Counted from the first letter of the stretch, positions 1-5,568 are shown. The stretch: DNA of 6,036 bases from Clostridia bacterium (GCA_900768525.1 CAAGDF010000058.1:1-6036); one strand, 5' to 3'. Translations and numbers: made by a program. The notes: a model not told the origin generated them from the letters alone.

Positions 1-129
1 GTCAGTTTTTTGACTAAATATCTATTCCGCGATGCCGACGTTTACTGCATTACCGTATGCGTGGAAAAGCAGGAAACTTTCACGTTTGAACCGCTGTCCG
101 TCAAAGATTTGCTCGCAAGTAATCTATAA
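1..129 (+). CDS. 3' end of an unrecognised protein-coding gene (partial)
   Basis: Frame 1 is open from the first base of the window to a TAA stop at 127-129, giving the last 42 residues of a protein that begins upstream. The visible part starts VSFLTKYLFRDADVYC and ends EPLSVKDLLASNL. It has alternating hydrophobic residues (YCITVCVE) that could form a beta strand followed by an amphipathic C-terminal helix. No family motif is visible and I do not recognise the protein. That it is real coding sequence is supported by the uninterrupted frame running to the edge, codon use like the neighbouring genes, and a good hairpin terminator 32 bases after the stop. It converges on the methyltransferase gene on the other strand. 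Confidence 0.6.
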   Translation, partial: VSFLTKYLFRDADVYCITVCVEKQETFTFEPLSVKDLLASNL

Positions 130-161
130 TTAACGACTGAAATTTAATAGTTAAAAAAAAC

Positions 162-194
162 AAAAATCCTCGTTCTTAAACGAACGGGATTTTT
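162..194. terminator. Bidirectional intrinsic terminator between convergent genes
   Basis: The left arm AAAAATCC (162-169) pairs with GGATTTTT (187-194), and CGTTC (171-175) pairs with GAACG (182-186). One T is bulged at 170 and the loop is TTAAAC. On the plus strand the hairpin ends in a T run, serving the gene that stops at 129. On the minus strand it is followed by a longer T-rich run (complement of 153-166), serving the methyltransferase gene that stops at 326. This fits the convergent layout. Confidence 0.85.
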
Positions 195-206
195 CACTAT
201 TAATCT

Positions 207-233
207 AAAAATCAGGCTATAAGTCGATTATCG
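207..233 (+). repeat. 27-bp direct repeat, copy 1
   Basis: This 27-bp stretch matches 276-302 at 25 of 27 positions; it begins AAAAATC and the last 17 bases, CTATAAGTCGATTATCG, are identical. The core contains the near-palindrome TCGATTATCGA. The starts of the two copies are 69 bp apart, and the sequences beyond them do not resemble each other. The repeat lies between the terminator and the end of the methyltransferase gene, so it would be in that gene's 3' untranslated region. Its function is unknown. Confidence 0.7.
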
Positions 234-275
234 ATATGTTAAGCGCATTTTGTGAATATTCGTGCCGATTTGCTT

Positions 276-302
276 AAAAATCGGTCTATAAGTCGATTAT
301 CG
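276..302 (+). repeat. 27-bp direct repeat, copy 2
   Basis: Second copy of the repeat at 207-233, differing at two positions in the AAAAATCnGnCTATAAG part. Its left end also forms the right arm of a small hairpin (CCGATTT at 265-271 with AAATCGG at 278-284). It ends 23 bp before the methyltransferase stop codon. Nothing shows whether the pair is a binding site, a processed RNA element or an old local duplication. Confidence 0.7.
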
Positions 303-325
303 CGTATTTTTGAACGGAAAATCGC

Positions 326-1360
326 TTATTTCTTGATTAAACAGTGCAGATATTCGACTGTGTTGTCGGCTTTGGTTTCGCGCTTGCTGTCGGCTTTATA
401 GCGGTGGTATTCTTTCATATACACTTTATACTTGCCGTGCTTGCGCATGATTTTTTCTATTTTATCAAAAGACATAAGTCCTTCGTTGTTATAGCTCAAA
501 AAGATATATTTGAACTTAGCCTTTTTGATTATTTCGGTAAAGAACTCTTCAACCTTGCCGGTTATGCAAAAATTGCTCTTTTGTGCGGAGTAATCGCGCA
601 GCCCCGTTTTGCCTTTAATTTCGGGTTCGTCGTATCTTGCAATCGTTTCAAGCAGATGATAGTTAGAGCAATACTGTCGTGCGTTGTACGGCGGATCGAG
701 GTAGAGTATATCGCCCGACACTTCGTCAAGCAAGTCGAGTATATCGCGGTTATACACCTCTGCGCCGAAAACGTTGTCGGTTATGGGCAAAGGGGATAAA
801 ACCATATCTTTTTCAGCCGATTTTTTCAGTTTTTTAAGGTATGCGCCGTAAACCGAAGCGGTGTTTGCGTATTTATCGACGCTGTTAATCAGCGAGGCAA
901 GCAAAAAGAAATATTCGTTTTCGTTAATCTCGCCGTCGTTTTTCCAACTTTCTATTTTTTGGCGCATCGCGTCGCATTTTTTGGCGTTGTTATCGGAAAA
1001 ATACATTCTGCGGAATTCCTGACCTTCCGTGCCGCCGTAAGAATAGTTTTTATAAATAAAACCTTCAACGCCGTCAAGATTATTCAGTTTTTCGACTAAT
1101 TCTTCGCATCTTGCCTTATCAAGTTTACCCGAATTGCCCAAAAGGTGCTTGTTTATAACGTAACTGTAATACTGAATATCGTTGGCTATCACGTTATAGC
1201 CCGCGTCGGCAAAAGCGCGGCAAACAACGCCCGTGCCCGCAAGAAGGTCGGCAAAAACCATCTCTTCGGGCGCACGCGTTTCTTCGTGCGCTTCATGCGT
1301 TTTGTTTATCGACGTCATTAAAAAATCTATCAAGGAAAATTTTGAGCCTATATAATTCAT
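326..1360 (-). CDS. D12-class DNA adenine-N6 methyltransferase (solitary in this window)
   Basis: This gene encodes a 344-residue enzyme predicted to transfer a methyl group from S-adenosylmethionine to the N6 of adenine in a specific DNA sequence, in the cytoplasm. Visible motifs are the N-terminal NYIGSK (residues 2-7, cofactor motif X), DLLAGTG (38-44, motif I, with Leu where the family often has Phe), the acidic ANDI (59-62), and the catalytic DPPY (222-225) within YLDPPYNARQY. Motif I preceding DPPY fits the alpha-type order of Dam, FokI and NlaIII-like enzymes. It is longer than Dam (278 residues), and the insert between 75 and 205 is where target recognition would be expected. The recognition sequence cannot be read from this. 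I chose the ATG at 1358-1360 because AGGAG lies 7 bases upstream and NYIGSK is then N-terminal; a TTG start 30 bases earlier is unlikely. No separate promoter is visible in the 99-bp gap after the amidohydrolase gene, so co-transcription is likely. No endonuclease gene is in the window. Confidence 0.93.
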   Translation of the reverse strand: MNYIGSKFSLIDFLMTSINKTHEAHEETRAPEEMVFADLLAGTGVVCRAFADAGYNVIANDIQYYSYVINKHLLGNSGKLDKARCEELVEKLNNLDGVEGFIYKNYSYGGTEGQEFRRMYFSDNNAKKCDAMRQKIESWKNDGEINENEYFFLLASLINSVDKYANTASVYGAYLKKLKKSAEKDMVLSPLPITDNVFGAEVYNRDILDLLDEVSGDILYLDPPYNARQYCSNYHLLETIARYDEPEIKGKTGLRDYSAQKSNFCITGKVEEFFTEIIKKAKFKYIFLSYNNEGLMSFDKIEKIMRKHGKYKVYMKEYHRYKADSKRETKADNTVEYLHCLIKK

Positions 1361-1365
1361 TTGTA

Positions 1366-1372
1366 TCTCCTT
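1366..1372 (-). promoter_or_regulatory. Ribosome binding site of the methyltransferase
   Basis: The minus strand reads AAGGAGA here, 5 bases before the ATG at 1360. It decides the start codon in favour of ATG over the upstream in-frame TTG. The same bases also lie in the tail of an out-of-frame open stretch whose TGA overlaps this ATG. Confidence 0.8.
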
Positions 1373-1459
1373 TTTCGTCCGCGCGCCCAAGAGCGAGGTT
1401 TGTTTTCGTACAAAAGCAGGTAGTCGGGCGGTGTGGCTTTATCGCGGTATTGCCCGTTT

Positions 1460-2746
1460 TCAGCAAAATTTATCGAGTTCGGCTTTGACTTTTTTGTTTA
1501 TTTTATACTTTGGTTTATCGTAAATCTTACCGCGGGCGATCACCATGTCCACGCGTTCCAAAGCGCGCAAATCGTCAAGCGGGTTGCTTTTTGTTGCAAT
1601 AATGTCGGCGCATTTGCCTTCCTCCACAGTGCCCGTAACGTCGCCGATACCCGCAAGCCGAGCGTTCACCGCCGTTGCGGTGTGCAGTGCAAAGCGGTTA
1701 TCCGCACCCGTAAATTTGGCAAAATTGTAAACTTCGCGCCAAAAATCGTACTGAGTGATCCAAGGGCAACCCACGTCGTTGCCGATAGCCACGGGTATGT
1801 CGTTCGCCATAGCCGCTTTCGCGCAGTCGATTATGCCTTTGAATACGATTTTCCCGTTGTAAAGTTCGGTTTCGGTAATGTTAGTAACCGAGCGGTCGAA
1901 CAGCGCGTAGGGAATAGTCGGCGAAATGGTGGTGCAAACGAACGCCCCGCGTTTTTTGAACAATTCGATAATCTCGTCGTCGGGTTCTGCGCCGTGTTCG
2001 ATAGAATCAACGCCGTTTTCCAATGCGACTTTCACGCCCTCGGGCGATTCAACGTGCGCGGCAACAGTATATCCGTATTCGTGCGCCTTATCGCAAACGG
2101 CTTTAATCGTTTCGGCGGGCATTTTCAGCTCGCCCGGCACGCCTTTTTCTTTAGCGTCCAAAACGCCGCCCGTAATCATAAGTTTTACTATGTTTACGCC
2201 TTCTTTTTGGTTTGCTTCAAGTATGTCGAGCGCGTCTTTTACGGACGTTGCCGCTATTGCAACCGAACCCGCCATATGTCCGTCGGGCACGGAAATTCCG
2301 CGATTTGCGGCGATTATGCGCGGTGCGACTTTTTTACCGTTTTCGCTTTCATCGCGAAGTTTAGAGTCAAAATCTCCAAGACCGCCCATCGTTCGTATGG
2401 TGGTAACGCCGCTTAACAGTTCGAGTTTTGCAAATTTGCAAACAAGGCTGTAGGCAAGCGCTTTCGTCAGCGGATTGCTCATTAAAAAGCCGACGAGTTT
2501 AGCGTTGTCGCGCTGCTTTTTTTGCGGTTTGCCGTTCCCCGCAAGGTGAACGTGCATATTTATAAGCCCCGGCATAACGTATTTGCCGCCAAGGTCGATT
2601 TTTCTTAAGCCCTTAAAAATATCGGGCAGGTCGTTCGATTGCAAAATGCGCACAATCATGCCGTTTTTAACAACGATTTGCCCTGAAAACGGAACCATAT
2701 CGGCTTTACCGTTCAAAATTTTGCAGTTAGTTAAAATGTAGTCCAT
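1460..2746 (-). CDS. Metal-dependent amidohydrolase (imidazolonepropionase/prolidase-like, COG1228 type)
   Basis: This is a 428-residue amidohydrolase-superfamily enzyme, expected to be cytoplasmic because no signal peptide is seen. A small beta-sandwich part (about 1-58, closing with a second part around 375-410) flanks a TIM barrel. Likely metal ligands are H65 and H67 in NMHVHLAG, K188 in NIVKLMITGG (the lysine that is carbamylated in binuclear members), H231 in AAHVES, H251 in IEHG and D324 in GNDVG. Close families include Sgx9260-type carboxypeptidases acting on Xaa-Pro or N-acyl amino acids, and imidazolonepropionase relatives. No histidine-degradation genes are nearby, so hutI is not supported, and the substrate cannot be named. 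The C-terminus (KAELDKFC) is the usual charged tail. I chose the ATG at 2744-2746 because the protein then begins with the normal first strand (MDYILTNCKILNG) and a consensus promoter lies just upstream; the in-frame GTG at 2854 would place the start before that promoter. The Shine-Dalgarno is weak (GGAACGGAAC). Confidence 0.9.
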   Translation of the reverse strand: MDYILTNCKILNGKADMVPFSGQIVVKNGMIVRILQSNDLPDIFKGLRKIDLGGKYVMPGLINMHVHLAGNGKPQKKQRDNAKLVGFLMSNPLTKALAYSLVCKFAKLELLSGVTTIRTMGGLGDFDSKLRDESENGKKVAPRIIAANRGISVPDGHMAGSVAIAATSVKDALDILEANQKEGVNIVKLMITGGVLDAKEKGVPGELKMPAETIKAVCDKAHEYGYTVAAHVESPEGVKVALENGVDSIEHGAEPDDEIIELFKKRGAFVCTTISPTIPYALFDRSVTNITETELYNGKIVFKGIIDCAKAAMANDIPVAIGNDVGCPWITQYDFWREVYNFAKFTGADNRFALHTATAVNARLAGIGDVTGTVEEGKCADIIATKSNPLDDLRALERVDMVIARGKIYDKPKYKINKKVKAELDKFC

Positions 2747-2809
2747 AATTGTTCCGTTCCGACCGTTTTTAAAAGGTAACCGATCGATATAGTCGTCGTG
2801 TTTTATTCG

Positions 2810-2838
2810 ATTATATGATTTTTTGCGTTTTTTGTCAA
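2810..2838 (-). promoter_or_regulatory. Consensus sigma-70/sigma-A promoter for the amidohydrolase-methyltransferase unit
   Basis: On the minus strand TTGACA (complement of 2833-2838) and TATAAT (complement of 2810-2815) are separated by exactly 17 bases, a full match to the housekeeping consensus. Transcription would start near 2803, giving a leader of about 57 bases before the ATG at 2746. The near-perfect match suggests strong constitutive expression unless a repressor acts. Confidence 0.85.
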
Positions 2839-2911
2839 TGATATTAGTACGCACGCCGCAAAATAAGCCGTTTTATGGCGCATTACGGCAATTAAAGTCG
2901 CATGAATAAGC

Positions 2912-2941
2912 AAACAAAAGCCCGAAGAAAATTCTTCGGGC
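2912..2941 (-). terminator. Intrinsic terminator after the lipid kinase gene
   Basis: GCCCGAAGAA (2920-2929) and TTCTTCGGGC (2932-2941) form a perfect 10-bp inverted repeat with a very short loop, in practice 8 bp with a 6-base loop. On the minus strand it is followed by TTTTGTTTG. It lies 31 bases after the kinase stop and before the next promoter, so it separates the two minus-strand operons. Confidence 0.9.
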
Positions 2942-2972
2942 GGTATACTCTTAAAATATTGTTGGCAAAAAC

Positions 2973-3866
2973 TTATTTTGCGGTTGCTGCGGCTTCCGCG
3001 GCTATAATGTCGGCTTTAACCGATTTCATCGTGCAGGTAGTAACGCCTTTTATCGTTTCGCCGTCGATTTGCAGGGCTGTGGGTTTATCGAAAGTTACGG
3101 TAATATTTTTGCCCTTAAAAATTTCAATCATCTCGGGGTGCTTAACGTGCTCGCCCTTGAAAATCTTCGGGAAAACCATAAGGGCTTTCAGTTTCGATTT
3201 GCAGTAGTACACCATAACCGAAAGAGTGCCGTCATTGTTCAGTCTGTCCTGATCGGGCGTAGGAATCATTCCGCCGCCGTAACATCTGCCGTTCATGGTA
3301 GGCGCAAGCCAAACGTTTTTATATGTACGCGTTTTCCCGTCGACCGTAATGGTTGCCGAAGTCGTTTTATAATGGAACAAAAGTCCTTTTATCGCAATCG
3401 ACGTGTAGTTTACGGGTTTCGCGGACTTTTCGCGCTGAGCGTCGCCGACCTCGCAGCAGTAGCCGTCGATACCGTAACCTATGCCGTTAAGGAATTTGTA
3501 GTCCTTGCCGTTTACGGTTACAACGGGTAAATCTTTAAGGTATTTATTTATAACGATGGGATCGCCGCTCTTGTTTCCCGTTACGTCAAAATAGAAATCA
3601 TTGCCGCTGCCGGTGGGGTAGTATAAAATCTCGATTTCCGGATTGTCGGTATCAACCGTGTTTATAAAGCGATTAAGAGTGCCGTCGCCGCCGCAGATCA
3701 CAATCTTATCGTCGGGCGCGAGCGTAGAGATAACGTCCGTATAGCTGTTTTTCGTTGCGTCTAAAAAGACTTTTTCAGCCGATTGTGGGAGTGCGGTAAT
3801 GTTTTCGGCTTTTTCCTTTCCCGTGCCGCTGTGCGACAGCGGATTATAAATAATTACATATTTCAT
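2973..3866 (-). CDS. Diacylglycerol kinase-family lipid kinase (DgkB/YegS type)
   Basis: The gene encodes a 297-residue soluble lipid kinase of the DAGK catalytic family, which uses ATP to phosphorylate diacylglycerol or a related lipid at the inner face of the membrane. Visible motifs are the N-terminal NPLSHSGTG (8-16, matching NPxSG), the nucleotide-binding GGDGTLNRF (59-67), TGSGND (85-90), NGIGYGID (127-134), GGGMIPTPDQD (197-207), GTLSVMV (213-219) and LQIDGE (265-270), all in family order. Length is normal, with a slightly long Ala-rich tail (288-297). The ATG at 3864-3866 has an AGAGGAAGA ribosome site 4 bases upstream. It follows plsC by 56 bp without a convincing promoter between, and a strong terminator follows it. 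If the substrate is diacylglycerol, the product, phosphatidic acid, is also the product of PlsC. Other lipid substrates (phosphatidylglycerol, undecaprenol-like, sphingoid) cannot be excluded from sequence alone. Confidence 0.92.
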   Translation of the reverse strand: MKYVIIYNPLSHSGTGKEKAENITALPQSAEKVFLDATKNSYTDVISTLAPDDKIVICGGDGTLNRFINTVDTDNPEIEILYYPTGSGNDFYFDVTGNKSGDPIVINKYLKDLPVVTVNGKDYKFLNGIGYGIDGYCCEVGDAQREKSAKPVNYTSIAIKGLLFHYKTTSATITVDGKTRTYKNVWLAPTMNGRCYGGGMIPTPDQDRLNNDGTLSVMVYYCKSKLKALMVFPKIFKGEHVKHPEMIEIFKGKNITVTFDKPTALQIDGETIKGVTTCTMKSVKADIIAAEAAATAK

Positions 3867-3870
3867 AATA

Positions 3871-3879
3871 TCTTCCTCT
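3871..3879 (-). promoter_or_regulatory. Ribosome binding site of the lipid kinase
   Basis: The minus strand reads AGAGGAAGA, ending 4 bases before the ATG (3864-3866). It supports this start and independent translation of the second gene of the operon. Confidence 0.7.
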
Positions 3880-3922
3880 TTTTGTGTTAATCTAGCGGCT
3901 TATTTTATAATCGAATTTTCAA

Positions 3923-4663
3923 TCAGACTTTTTCGCGCATGGTTTTTTCTACTTCCGCGCCGATTTCCACCGTGCGGTGAGATGAAACGTAATCTTCGTC
4001 AAGCACTTCAAGCAAGTCGATATACACGTCATGCCGTTTGAAAAGCGGTTGTTTCGCTATTTTTTCCGTGCCTTGTATAGTGATAACCACGATAGGCGTT
4101 TTTGCCTTGGTCGCGATTTTGAACAAACCGTTTTTAAAGGGCAACAAAACACATTCCTTGCTTCTTGTTCCCTCGGGGTATGCACCGAAACTCACAACGT
4201 CGTTTTCCATAAGTTTTGCGGCTGTATCTATGGTTTTCAGTGCATTGGCGGGGTTTTCCCTGTCAATGTCCAAAAAGCAGCATTTTCTTATTATCGCGCC
4301 GAAAAACGGCACGGAGAAATTCTCTATTTTAGAAATAAACGCCACGTCGTACTTCTTAAAAACGAACCAGGTCAGTATAGGGTCGAAATTCGAGCGGTGA
4401 TTGGAAACAAGCAAAAATCTTCCTTTAACGTTTTGCATTTTTTCCATACCGATTACATGGATTTTTATGCACAAAATTTTAGTCATAATCCATGTCCAGA
4501 AATTCAATAACCGTCTGTAAAAACGGCTGTGCTTTAAATACGTTTTATTCTTGTCGGCAAACAGGCTGACTAGTATCGTAAATAGTATAAGGCACAACAA
4601 GAAACCGACTATAAAACCTATGATTGCCGCAAGGCAATACAAAATAATCAATAAAACTTGCAT
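3923..4663 (-). CDS. plsC: 1-acyl-sn-glycerol-3-phosphate acyltransferase (PlsC family)
   Basis: The product is a 246-residue membrane-anchored acyltransferase that adds the second acyl chain to lysophosphatidic acid, making phosphatidic acid for phospholipid synthesis. Residues 1-35 are an N-terminal hydrophobic membrane segment, or a hairpin of two. Catalytic motif I is NHRSNFD (88-94; H89 and D94 are the HX4D pair). Then follow SKIENFSVPFFG (111-122, motif II), FLDIDR (130-135), the substrate-binding YPEGTRSKE (162-170, motif III) and TPIVVI (189-194, motif IV). Length is typical. The start is the ATG at 4661-4663, the only one that keeps the membrane segment; its Shine-Dalgarno is very poor. 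A good promoter lies about 45 bases upstream. It is the first gene of a two-gene unit with the lipid kinase and is divergent from the response regulator gene. Confidence 0.92.
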   Translation of the reverse strand: MQVLLIILYCLAAIIGFIVGFLLCLILFTILVSLFADKNKTYLKHSRFYRRLLNFWTWIMTKILCIKIHVIGMEKMQNVKGRFLLVSNHRSNFDPILTWFVFKKYDVAFISKIENFSVPFFGAIIRKCCFLDIDRENPANALKTIDTAAKLMENDVVSFGAYPEGTRSKECVLLPFKNGLFKIATKAKTPIVVITIQGTEKIAKQPLFKRHDVYIDLLEVLDEDYVSSHRTVEIGAEVEKTMREKV

Positions 4664-4676
4664 TTTACACTGTCAC

Positions 4677-4713
4677 ATATAATGATGTTTATCTTTTACA
4701 ATTGTCATTATAT
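4677..4713. repeat. 9-bp inverted repeat covering the plsC -10 box
   Basis: ATATAATGA (4677-4685) and TCATTATAT (4705-4713) are perfect inverted copies separated by 19 bases. The right arm overlaps the plsC -10 box and the left arm lies in the plsC leader. A small palindrome, ACAATTGT (4698-4705), sits between them at the predicted start of transcription. This could be an operator or a leader hairpin, but the region is so AT-rich that chance is a real alternative. Confidence 0.3.
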
Positions 4714-4735
4714 ATCAATTTGGTAGGAATGTAAA
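4707..4735 (-). promoter_or_regulatory. Sigma-A type promoter for plsC and the lipid kinase
   Basis: On the minus strand TTTACA (complement of 4730-4735) and TATAAT (complement of 4707-4712) are 17 bases apart. Transcription would begin near 4700, giving a leader of about 37 bases. The flank upstream of the -35 box (4736-4757) is A-rich, with AAAAAGG repeated at 8-base spacing, and could act as an UP element. Confidence 0.75.
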
Positions 4736-4809
4736 CAAAAAGGCAAAAAGGTAAAATTCAATTTTTGTTGATTTTTTTACCGTCGTTTGCAAGAAATTCC
4801 GTAAAAACG

Positions 4810-4838
4810 TTGAGTATTAGCCTTAAGTATGCTATAAT
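4810..4838 (+). promoter_or_regulatory. Extended -10 promoter for the two-component system
   Basis: TTGAGT (4810-4815) and TATAAT (4833-4838) are 17 bases apart, and TATGC directly before the -10 box supplies an extended TGn element. Transcription should start around 4845, giving a leader of about 50 bases before the ATG at 4897. It is divergent from the plsC promoter, with 74 bases between the two -35 boxes, enough room for shared regulator sites. Confidence 0.8.
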
Positions 4839-4845
4839 TTTAACG

Positions 4846-4859
4846 ATGCGATATCGCAT
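4846..4859. promoter_or_regulatory. Perfect 14-bp palindrome at the predicted transcript start (candidate operator)
   Basis: ATGCGATATCGCAT is a perfect inverted repeat (ATGCGAT/ATCGCAT) without a spacer. It begins 8 bases after the -10 box, at or just after the predicted transcription start, which is a common place for a repressor operator. OmpR-family regulators usually bind direct repeats, so a different protein would be more likely to bind here. An RNA role is less likely because there is no room for a loop. Confidence 0.4.
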
Positions 4860-4887
4860 TTTGCAACTGATTTCAGCAATGAATTAC

Positions 4888-4891
4888 GGAG
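4888..4891 (+). promoter_or_regulatory. Ribosome binding site of the response regulator
   Basis: GGAG lies 5 bases before the ATG at 4897-4899. It selects this ATG over two in-frame upstream ATGs (4846 and 4879), giving the usual receiver-domain N-terminus. Confidence 0.75.
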
Positions 4892-4896
4892 TGAAT

Positions 4897-5568
4897 ATGT
4901 ATAAAATTCTTATCGTAGAGGACGATTCCGAACTCAGCGGACTGTTTGCCCGCGTTCTCGAAAAAAACGGATACGAGGTTTGCCTTGCGGTAAACGGCAG
5001 CGACGCACTCAAAAAACTCGGCGAGGACTATTTTGACCTGATTTTGTCCGATATCATGATGCCGGAAACCGACGGTTATCAGTTCATTTCAAAGTTAAGG
5101 GCGGACGGCAATAAAATTCCCGTGCTTATCGTTACGGCAAAAGGCTCGCTCGACGACATGCGCCAAGGTTTCAATTCGGGCAGCGACGATTATATGGTAA
5201 AACCCGTCAATATAAACGAGCTATTGCTGCGCGTAGAGGCTCTTATCCGCAGGTTCATAATGATGAACGAGCGCAAGCTCACGATAGGCGGTACGGTTAT
5301 GGAACTCGATTCGCTTATGGTTACTTCCGCGGGCGAATCCAACATTTTGCCGCAAAAGGAGTTTATGGTGCTTTACAAAATGGCTTCGTACCCCGGCAAA
5401 ATTTTTACCCGTCAACAACTGCTCGACGAGATTTGGGCTGACGGCAACAAGAGCGATAAGCATACCGTAGACGTGCACATCGGCAGGTTGCGCGACAGGT
5501 TCAGAAACAGCGCCGATTTCGAGATCGTAACCATACGCGACGTTGGATATAAATTGATGAAAAAATGA
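4897..5568 (+). CDS. OmpR/PhoB-family response regulator
   Basis: The product is a 223-residue DNA-binding response regulator, predicted to be phosphorylated by the kinase encoded next and then to control transcription. The receiver domain (1-118) starts MYKILIVEDD with acidic residues E8, D9 and D10, has the phospho-acceptor D52 in LILSDIMMPETDG, the switch residues T80 (VTAKG) and Y99, and the conserved K102 in VKPVN. The C-terminal winged helix (about 125-223) has the PhoB-type LPQKEFMVL, FTRQQLLDEIW, the recognition helix HTVDVHIGRLRDRF and the wing TIRDVGYKL. All key residues are present and the length is normal. The ATG at 4897 is chosen for its GGAG site. The stop overlaps the next gene's start by 4 bp (ATGA), showing coupled translation. 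Targets cannot be read from sequence; the divergent plsC unit is one candidate. Confidence 0.95.
   Translation: MYKILIVEDDSELSGLFARVLEKNGYEVCLAVNGSDALKKLGEDYFDLILSDIMMPETDGYQFISKLRADGNKIPVLIVTAKGSLDDMRQGFNSGSDDYMVKPVNINELLLRVEALIRRFIMMNERKLTIGGTVMELDSLMVTSAGESNILPQKEFMVLYKMASYPGKIFTRQQLLDEIWADGNKSDKHTVDVHIGRLRDRFRNSADFEIVTIRDVGYKLMKK

Noticed and set aside
265..284. Hairpin CCGATTT/AAATCGG as a terminator for the methyltransferase
   Set aside because: It has a 7-bp AT-rich stem and no T run after it on either strand; the hairpin at 162-194 is far better.
344..799. Plus-strand open frame opposite the methyltransferase
   Set aside because: Antisense shadow with Phe/Val-rich composition, no motif, and no promoter or ribosome site.
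1361..1390. Longer methyltransferase starting at a TTG at 1388-1390, adding 10 residues
   Set aside because: The ATG at 1358-1360 has a well-placed AGGAG, and the family N-terminus NYIGSK follows it directly. The extension would be translated from the ribosome site itself.
1433..2416. 327-codon plus-strand open frame opposite the amidohydrolase
   Set aside because: It is antisense to a gene with full catalytic motifs, its translation is rich in Phe, Arg, His and Cys with no recognisable domain, and it has no good ribosome site. It is a by-product of codon use on the real strand.
1926..2453. Second plus-strand open frame opposite the amidohydrolase
   Set aside because: Ser/Pro/Ala-rich antisense shadow without a domain or start signals; it also overlaps another shadow frame.
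2747..2854. Longer amidohydrolase starting at a GTG at 2852-2854, adding 36 residues
   Set aside because: The added codons run through a perfect TTGACA-17-TATAAT promoter and its leader, and the family fold begins at MDYILTNCKI.
3069..3530. Plus-strand open frame opposite the lipid kinase
   Set aside because: The opposite strand encodes GGDGT, TGSGND and other kinase motifs; this frame has none and no start signals.
4031..4510. Two overlapping plus-strand open frames opposite plsC (to 4510 and 4038-4400)
   Set aside because: They are antisense to a gene with all four acyltransferase motifs, and neither has start signals or a recognisable product.
4750..4781. Imperfect hairpin GGTAAAA/TTTTACC with inner TCAA/TTGA
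   Set aside because: The stem is weak, AT-rich and bulged, with no T run after it. It lies between the two divergent promoters, where no transcript is expected to end.
4765..4896. Longer response regulator starting from a TTG at 4765, adding 44 residues
   Set aside because: It covers the promoter at 4810-4838. Receiver domains start at MYKILIVEDD, which has its own GGAG.
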